Assembly: GCF_022751215.1 (NCBI RefSeq)
Contig: NZ_JAICDG010000004.1
Coordinates: forward strand, 186,001 to 250,000
Source of the DNA: Actinomadura terrae
GTDB taxonomy: Bacteria; Actinomycetota; Actinomycetes; Streptosporangiales; Streptosporangiaceae
Length of the DNA: 64,000 nt
Reading direction: 5' to 3'
The translations under genes were made by a program, and so were the position numbers. Below, in pieces: positions 59,372-64,000 of the stretch. Under the pieces are notes generated by a model. That model saw nothing but the letters and a program-made list of their open reading frames with translations, did not search any database and was not told where the DNA came from. Every line of letters starts with the position of its first letter. The stretch's first letter is position 1.

Positions 59372-60346
59372 CTCGTCGCTCCTCACAGAGCGGTTGGGCA
59401 GAGTCCGGAACGTCCGGAACTGTCCTTCCGCATGCTAGCCCGCCCCGAGAAGGCCGCCCGGTGCACTCCCACCAGGAGACGTTCCCCAGCTAAGCGCTGT
59501 TCAGTCTCATCCAACTACCGTATCGGTGCGTCATGTTCCCGCTACGCCCCAAGCGAACGAGGGGTTTCCGCAGGTCGGCCAAGGCACGTCCGAGGGTCGC
59601 CGAATGGGGCGGTCTCGCCCCGCGCGCCCCGGTCTACCTCACCCCGGTCGCGACAAACCCGCCGGACGCTACGCCACAAGCGAACGGCAACCCGGGCGCC
59701 GGCGGCCGCCATCACGCGACCGCACAGACAAACGGCGTCTTTGTATGTGTAACGCCCCCGCCCGACGAAGGCATCCCGCCACGACGGACATCTCCCGTGT
59801 GATCAGCCGCCGCGAGCACCGATGCCACATGATCAATTCCGGGACGGATGTTCCGCTGTTCCGTGCGCGAGATGGGCGACCGCAGAACAACGGCGGACGG
59901 CGGCCGCGCGGCTCCGGATGACAGCGCACGAACAAACAACGCGCCCTGCCCGGACGGCCAACAGCGGCCCGGGCGGCGCGAGAGCTCGCCGCTCTAGAGA
60001 CAGCGAAGCGCTAGAGGCGAGGCCGCGCTAGACAGCGCTGCGTTAGAGAGAGGGCGTTGCGCTTGAGGCGGCGCGGGGCCCACGACTAACAACGCGGCCG
60101 TACAAGGCTTCGGCACCGCCCAACGATCAAGGGCGGGCGGCGGCGCCTGACTGGCCATGGACAAACAACATCCTGGCCGCCCGGCGACAGATGATCGGCG
60201 GCCGGGGCGCAGAACAAGCCGCGCACAAGAAGCGGTGCCGTCTCGGCGGTGCATGACAACAGCGCGTCCGCGCGAGAAGTCGGGTTCGTCCGACGACCGA
60301 TGACCGACGGCCGGCCCATGACAAGGGCTCGCTCTCACGAGAAGCT
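59372..60346. other. Gene-free region upstream of clpC
   Basis: Nearly 1 kb with no supported gene. Besides the clpC promoter region it holds scattered copies of a short element similar to RACAACRGCGCG (near 59884, 59929, 60085, 60159, 60210, 60254) and the 17-bp repeat block at 59991-60075. Reading frames here are arginine- and proline-rich on all frames, as expected of non-coding GC-rich DNA. Confidence 0.5.
59991..60075. repeat. Five degenerate ~17-bp tandem units
   Basis: GCKCTAGAG-type starts occur at 59991, 60008, 60025, 60040 and 60059 (variants GCTCTAGAG, GCGCTAGAG, GCGCTAGAC, GCGTTAGAG, GCGCTTGAG), i.e. 15-19 bases apart. Function unknown. Confidence 0.55.
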
Positions 60347-60379
60347 AACGGCCCGTCTCACGAAGAGAGACGGGCCGTT
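60347..60379 (-). terminator. lsr2 terminator
   Basis: Perfect 13-bp stem AACGGCCCGTCTC / GAGACGGGCCGTT with a 7-base loop, 15 bases past the lsr2 stop. Confidence 0.85.
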
Positions 60380-60393
60380 GGCGGACGAGCGGA

Positions 60394-60717
60394 TCAGTTG
60401 GCCGCCTCGTACTGTTCGATCACCGTGGCCGGGATCCTGCCGCGCTCATTGACCTTGATGCCATTGTTCTTGGCCCAGGCGCGGATCTCGGCGCTGCGCT
60501 CTCGGCTGGACGCGCCGCGCTGGCGGCGCCGGCGGGTACCCGTGCCCGCCTTGCGCGACTTCTCCACGAACGGGTGCAGGGAATCCCGCAGCTTCTTTGC
60601 GTTGGAGCCACTCAAGTCGATCTCGTAGGAGGCGCCGTCGATCGAGAACGCTACGGTCTCGTCCGCCTCGCCACCGTCGAGGTCGTCGACGAGAAGCACC
60701 TGAACCTTCTGTGCCAT
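60394..60717 (-). CDS. lsr2: Lsr2-family nucleoid-associated protein
   Basis: A 107-residue H-NS-like xenogeneic silencer. The N-terminal dimerisation domain reads MAQKVQVLLVDDLDGGEADE, TVAFSIDGASYEIDLSGSNA; a basic linker (RRRRQRG) leads to the AT-hook-like DNA-binding domain SAEIRAWAKNNGIKVNERGR, with the RGR motif at about 96-98 and IPATVIEQYEAAN at the end. It binds AT-rich DNA and represses acquired genes. ATG 60717 with AAGG about 11 bases upstream; the longer frame to 60762 is not supported. A good promoter lies at 60764-60791. Confidence 0.96.
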   Translation of the reverse strand: MAQKVQVLLVDDLDGGEADETVAFSIDGASYEIDLSGSNAKKLRDSLHPFVEKSRKAGTGTRRRRQRGASSRERSAEIRAWAKNNGIKVNERGRIPATVIEQYEAAN

Positions 60718-60763
60718 GGGGACAGACCTTTCGGCTGGAGCAAACTTGCATTCGGTTGACAAA

Positions 60764-60791
60764 GATATACCGAGAACTCCGCCGATGACAA
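60764..60791 (-). promoter_or_regulatory. lsr2 promoter
   Basis: On the minus strand, -35 TTGTCA (60786-60791) and -10 TATATC (60764-60769) with 16-base spacing, placing the transcription start near 60757, 40 bases before the ATG. The surrounding DNA is locally AT-rich. Confidence 0.65.
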
Positions 60792-62176
60792 TTCAACGTC
60801 GTGATGAAGCGCCCGCCCGGCGGTAACGTTGAGTAATCGGAACCGCCGAATCCGCCATGACCGCCCACGACGCCGGGCATGACGGCTCCGCGCCGCGGCA
60901 ATTGTCCGGGTGGACCTGCCCGCGACGGGGATTTCGGCGTGACCGGCGTCACTGCCCACCCGTCCTGACCTGGGCCGCCGATCGCGGATTGGACAGGGTT
61001 TCGGGGTGTCCAGGCTTTCCGGGACAGCGCCGTCCGACGGAAAAGAGCCCGCTCGGACCTTAACAGGCCAGGCCTGCCGACCCGGCCCGAACCTATAACC
61101 CCGACGTAACGGACTTACCGCACCGCAGGGGAATACGCGGCCTGCCCGAGGCCCCTGTCCACGGGGGGTTCCACCCCGCTCACCGGCCCATGTCGCTGGA
61201 TAACGGCGAGTGCGGCGCCGGCGAAATCTCTTGCCATGACATCGTGACGGGAAGTCACGATCCGCTATCCCCGCGCAACGTCGCGCGGACAGTCGATCCC
61301 GATATCAGCGGATAAGCGGCACAATCCCACCTCCTGCCCTGCTTCTTCAACCCCCTCGCGGAACCTGGACCAGACCAGACCAGTCCGCCCGGCGCGATCC
61401 ACCGGCTACGCGGCCCGAAAGGCTCGTTCCAAGCGAGACGTCGTCCCATGCACGGTTAGTCCTTCGCCCTATGAAGCCTGGCCGTCACCGGCGCGTGAAG
61501 CGCGCCACAAAGCGGAGGGGGCATCCGGGACAGGACACATCCGTCCCGATTCGGGGCCGTAACCGGAACGAGTGTCACATTCCCCCCGAGAGCACCGATT
61601 CCCACCCACCTGCGGGTCTCCTTAGGACGCACCCGGGCACGCTTGTGCGCCGGAGCGGGAACGACGACCACGGCGAACCGAAAGCCGTGCCTGGACGCTC
61701 CCTAACGTCCACCCGCGGGACGCGCTAACGCCCACCTGCGGCCTCGCGAGTGGATCTGTGAACGGACCTCGTCCGACCCAACCGCCGTAGGCCCCGCGCC
61801 GCTATCGAGAGCTCCTAACCTGATCCTAAAGTGAACGGGCCCTCCCATATGTGCCCGGTATACAGAACGCGCATACGGCTCTATCGGAAGCACCACGTTG
61901 AACTGTCCACCGGAACGTTCCTTTGAGACCTGGCGGCCACCCTGCCGCCGGCCACGGCCGAGCATGGACCGGAGAAACGCGCATCTCGGCGGTGACGCCG
62001 GAAAGCCCGCCTGCGCGGCTGAGGAGCCGCTTGAGAACCGGTGGAGCCTCCCGGGCGCCCTGCATGGCACTCAGGGCCTTACGGACGCCTACGCGGCCGT
62101 CAGCAACGGCCTGACAGCGCGCGACATGATGACGTGAAGTACCCGACCGAAAGGGCGTCCGCGCCCCGGAGACCGT
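60792..62176. other. 1.4-kb gene-free region
   Basis: No convincing gene on either strand. Open frames are short, lack recognisable domains and have no ribosome sites. The only structured element I find is a hairpin, ATCGTGAC (61241-61248) facing GTCACGAT (61254-61261) around GGGAA. It may hold decayed sequence or unrecognised small RNA genes; I cannot support either. Confidence 0.5.
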
Positions 62177-62854
62177 CTACTCGGGAGTGGACGTGCGGGG
62201 GCGTTTGCGAACCTGGGTGTCCAGGAGCCGGTCGTGGCCCGCCTGGCGGCCGTTGCCCTCGAAGAGCAGCCCCGCGTTCACCACCCAGAAGACTCCGGCG
62301 AGCAGGCCGAGCACCGGCACCGGCCGGACGGCGACGGGCAGCGCGTACAACGCCGCGCGGGCCAGGGAGCGCAGGACCCCCAACCGGGCGGGACGCGGCC
62401 CGGTGGCGGGGACGACCTCGATGCCGGCGAAGCGCTTGCCCAGCGTCCGGCCCCAGACGGCCAGCTGGACGGCGTCGTAGACGAGCAGGCAGCCCGCGAC
62501 GGCGGGCGGCGCCACCACGTCCACCCGGCTCCCGGAGACCAGCTCGCGGACGACGATGATGACGGGCAGGCCGACGATGAGCGTGTCGACGATGCGGGCG
62601 AGCAGCCGCTGTCCGGGCTCCGCGAGCCCCTCCGCTCCGGCGGCCCCTTCAGCGAACTCGGCGGGCTCGGCGGCCTCACCGGACCGGTCCGGCTCCATGG
62701 GCCCTCCGGCGGGCTCCTCGGCGCTCCCAGCGGCCCTATCCGGCTCGGCCGGCTCGGCGGGCGCATCAGGCTCGGCGAGCCCGGTCGTCTCCGCGGGATC
62801 GGTGGGGTCGCTGGGGTCGGCGAGCGGTTCGTCCGGATGGCGCGATGCCGTCAT
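62177..62854 (-). CDS. RDD-family membrane protein with acidic N-terminus
   Basis: A 225-residue protein. The first 80 residues are Ala/Glu/Pro/Asp-rich and acidic (DPSDPTDPAETTGLAEPDAP and similar), probably disordered in the cytoplasm. The RDD domain follows: RLLARIVDTLIVGLPVIIVV, GCLLVYDAVQLAVWGRTLGK, RFAGIEVVP and PVLGLLAGVFWVVNAGLLFE with QAGHDRLLDTQVRK. RDD proteins are small membrane proteins of mostly unknown role, some involved in ion transport. It is 7 bases downstream of another RDD gene and co-transcribed with it. Confidence 0.85.
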   Translation of the reverse strand: MTASRHPDEPLADPSDPTDPAETTGLAEPDAPAEPAEPDRAAGSAEEPAGGPMEPDRSGEAAEPAEFAEGAAGAEGLAEPGQRLLARIVDTLIVGLPVIIVVRELVSGSRVDVVAPPAVAGCLLVYDAVQLAVWGRTLGKRFAGIEVVPATGPRPARLGVLRSLARAALYALPVAVRPVPVLGLLAGVFWVVNAGLLFEGNGRQAGHDRLLDTQVRKRPRTSTPE

Positions 62855-62861
62855 CGAGACA

Positions 62862-63704
62862 CTACTCCGCGTAGTCGTAGTCGTCCACTCGCTCGTCGAT
62901 GACGATCGTCCCCGCGAAACGGTCGTGCAGGGCCTGGTGCAGCGGTTGGTCCCAGATCGCCCACAGGTGGGCCATCAGCGCACCCGCCCAGACGAGGAGC
63001 ATGCCGTAGGCAGCGTAGTTCCAGACCATCACCGCGAGCACGAGGAAGAAGAACACGCCCAGCTGGTAGGCGACGTGAGTGATGGCGGCGCGCCACACCG
63101 CCTGCGTGGTCGTGATGGCGTTTCCAGCGGGACGCACCTGGACGACGCCCAGCCCGAGTACGCGCTTGCCCAGCGTCCTCCCCCAGACGGACAACTGGAC
63201 GGCCTCGTAGATGAACGGCAGAACCGACAGAACGCAGAACAGGGTGAAGATGATGGGCCAGTTCCAGATGCCGCCGTCGTCCTCCGCCTTGCTTCCTGGC
63301 TTGCCCAGGCCGAATGCGCCCACCGTGATCGGAAGGACGAGCGCGAAACCGAAGACCGCGACGAGCGCGTTGTCGAGCACGCGCGCACCGGCGCGCCGGT
63401 GGATGGGCGCCAGGGGCAGATCGGCGGCGTTCCCTTCATAGTGATCGCCGCCCGCGTGGTGGCCATAGCCCGACTCATAGGCCGGTTCATAGGTACGCGG
63501 CTGCTCATAGGACGGCGCCTCATGGGACGGCTGCCATTGTTGCTGCTGCGGCGGGGACTGCGGTTGCTGCTGCGGCGACTGCCGGGGCGGGGGTTGTTGA
63601 GGTTGCTGCCACTGCGGCTGGCCCTGGTAGGGGGGCGGGGGTCCGTACGAGCCCTGCCCCTGCTGCGGGTGGTACGGCCGCCCGCGGTCGGGGGTGTTAC
63701 TCAT
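62862..63704 (-). CDS. RDD-family membrane protein with Gln/Pro-rich N-terminus
   Basis: A 280-residue protein. The N-terminal 85 residues are Pro/Gln/Tyr-rich (QGSYGPPPPYQGQPQWQQPQ, QPRTYEPAYESGYGHHAGGD), typical of actinobacterial disordered tails. The RDD domain has RRAGARVLDNALVAVFGFAL, LPFIYEAVQLSVWGRTLGKR, VLGLGVVQVRPAGN and QPLHQALHDRFAGTIVI. It lies directly upstream of a second RDD gene (7-base gap) and 5 bases downstream of the argA-like gene, so the three form one operon. Confidence 0.88.
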   Translation of the reverse strand: MSNTPDRGRPYHPQQGQGSYGPPPPYQGQPQWQQPQQPPPRQSPQQQPQSPPQQQQWQPSHEAPSYEQPRTYEPAYESGYGHHAGGDHYEGNAADLPLAPIHRRAGARVLDNALVAVFGFALVLPITVGAFGLGKPGSKAEDDGGIWNWPIIFTLFCVLSVLPFIYEAVQLSVWGRTLGKRVLGLGVVQVRPAGNAITTTQAVWRAAITHVAYQLGVFFFLVLAVMVWNYAAYGMLLVWAGALMAHLWAIWDQPLHQALHDRFAGTIVIDERVDDYDYAE

Positions 63705-63709
63705 TGCGG

Positions 63710-64000
63710 TCAGTCCTCCAGGCGAAGCAGCATTCGGGTGTTGCCCAACGTATTCGGCTTGACCCGGTCGAGGTCGAGGAACTCTGCCACGCCCTCGTCG
63801 TAAGAGCGGAGAAGTTCCTCATACACCTCCGGCGCCACCGGGGTCCCGAGGATCTGCTCGAAGCCGTGGCGGACGAAGAACTCCACTTCAAAGGTAAGGC
63901 AGAACACCCTCCGCACGCCGAGTTCCCGGGCCGTTTCCAGGAGCCGGTCGACGATCCGGTGCCCGATGCCCCGGCCGGTCAGCCCCGTGTCCACCGCGAC
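63710..64000 (-). CDS. argA: Amino-acid N-acetyltransferase (GNAT), N-terminal part outside window
   Basis: The last 96 residues of a GNAT acetyltransferase are present; the gene continues beyond the right edge in frame. The acetyl-CoA binding loop is GLTGRGIGHRIVDRLLE, followed by VRRVFCLTFEVEFFVRHGFE and the ending VKPNTLGNTRMLLRL, which is characteristic of the actinobacterial N-acetylglutamate synthase (M. tuberculosis Rv2747 type) that starts arginine synthesis from glutamate. The symbol rests on this C-terminal match only. It lies at the head of an operon with two RDD genes. Confidence 0.8.
   Translation of the reverse strand, partial: VAVDTGLTGRGIGHRIVDRLLETARELGVRRVFCLTFEVEFFVRHGFEQILGTPVAPEVYEELLRSYDEGVAEFLDLDRVKPNTLGNTRMLLRLED

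Noticed and set aside
57221..59752. 843-codon frame opposite clpC
   Set aside because: Leu/Val/Gly-rich shadow of a highly conserved gene, common in high-GC DNA.
61081..61200. Possible tRNA-like T-arm (GGGGTTCCACCCC)
   Set aside because: No matching acceptor, D or anticodon arms could be assembled.
61702..62070. 122-codon minus-strand frame
   Set aside because: No domain, no ribosome site, and composition like other non-coding frames here.

Overview
The window is about 72% GC by eye, with codon use strongly biased to G or C in third positions, many GTG starts and stop/start overlaps of the ATGA or GTGA type. It carries actinobacterial marker genes: lsr2, clpC, disA, radA, the tiny ribosomal protein bS22, DUF397/XRE-DUF5753 regulators and a BldC-like protein. 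It is chromosomal DNA of a filamentous-type actinomycete, probably of the Streptosporangiales/Thermomonosporaceae kind (an inference from gene content, not a proven placement). I saw no tRNA, rRNA, CRISPR array, transposase or phage structural gene.

Layout. 1-8.4 kb: amine catabolism. A PucR-type regulator, flavin amine oxidase, ureohydrolase and aldehyde dehydrogenase run rightwards; an amino-acid/polyamine permease and an amidohydrolase (cut by the window edge) run leftwards. This fits agmatine/putrescine (or guanidino compound) breakdown to GABA. Matching GGAC-N5-GTCC palindromes flank pucR. 8.4-14 kb: two regulator/efflux pairs (HxlR with a DHA2-type MFS pump and a flavin-fold protein; LysR with a DHA1-type MFS pump), plus an ASCH-domain protein. 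14-18.4 kb: secreted proteins and a DUF6939-like gene. 18.5-21.9 kb: a regulatory island of DUF397, a small acidic protein, DUF6879, XRE-DUF5753, a small protein, an RsbW-like ATPase and a BldC-like HTH protein, with 10-bp tandem repeats before two of its transcription units. 22-24.3 kb: TetR/MFS pair with three operator palindromes spaced 20 bp apart. 24.5-32.5 kb: secreted peptidase, HbpS/GlcG-like protein, BBE-type oxidoreductase, NarL-type two-component system, a lipoprotein and two uncharacterised proteins.

32.5-44.5 kb is mostly leftward housekeeping: acyltransferase, epimerase, bS22, HTH protein, phosphatase-like protein, AcuC-like deacetylase, proC, proline dehydrogenase, LCP ligase, ABC-2 exporter, TetR and a TIM-barrel isomerase. 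44.6-56.7 kb: methyltransferase followed by a 23-bp minisatellite, alpha/beta hydrolase, radA, disA, a 117-bp degenerate tandem array, mutY, a serine beta-lactamase-like hydrolase, a NADAR-domain fusion protein, an HTH-nucleotidyltransferase and an SCO6745-family protein. 56.8-64 kb: clpC and lsr2, each bordered by about 1 kb of gene-free DNA, then two RDD membrane proteins and the 3' part of an argA-type acetyltransferase gene.

The most system-like candidates for something undescribed are the 18.5-21.9 kb regulatory island with its shared tandem sites and nested gene, the neighbouring NADAR fusion and HTH-nucleotidyltransferase, the secreted two-gene operon at 14.8-17.8 kb, and the two minisatellites. 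None can be proven novel from sequence reading alone.
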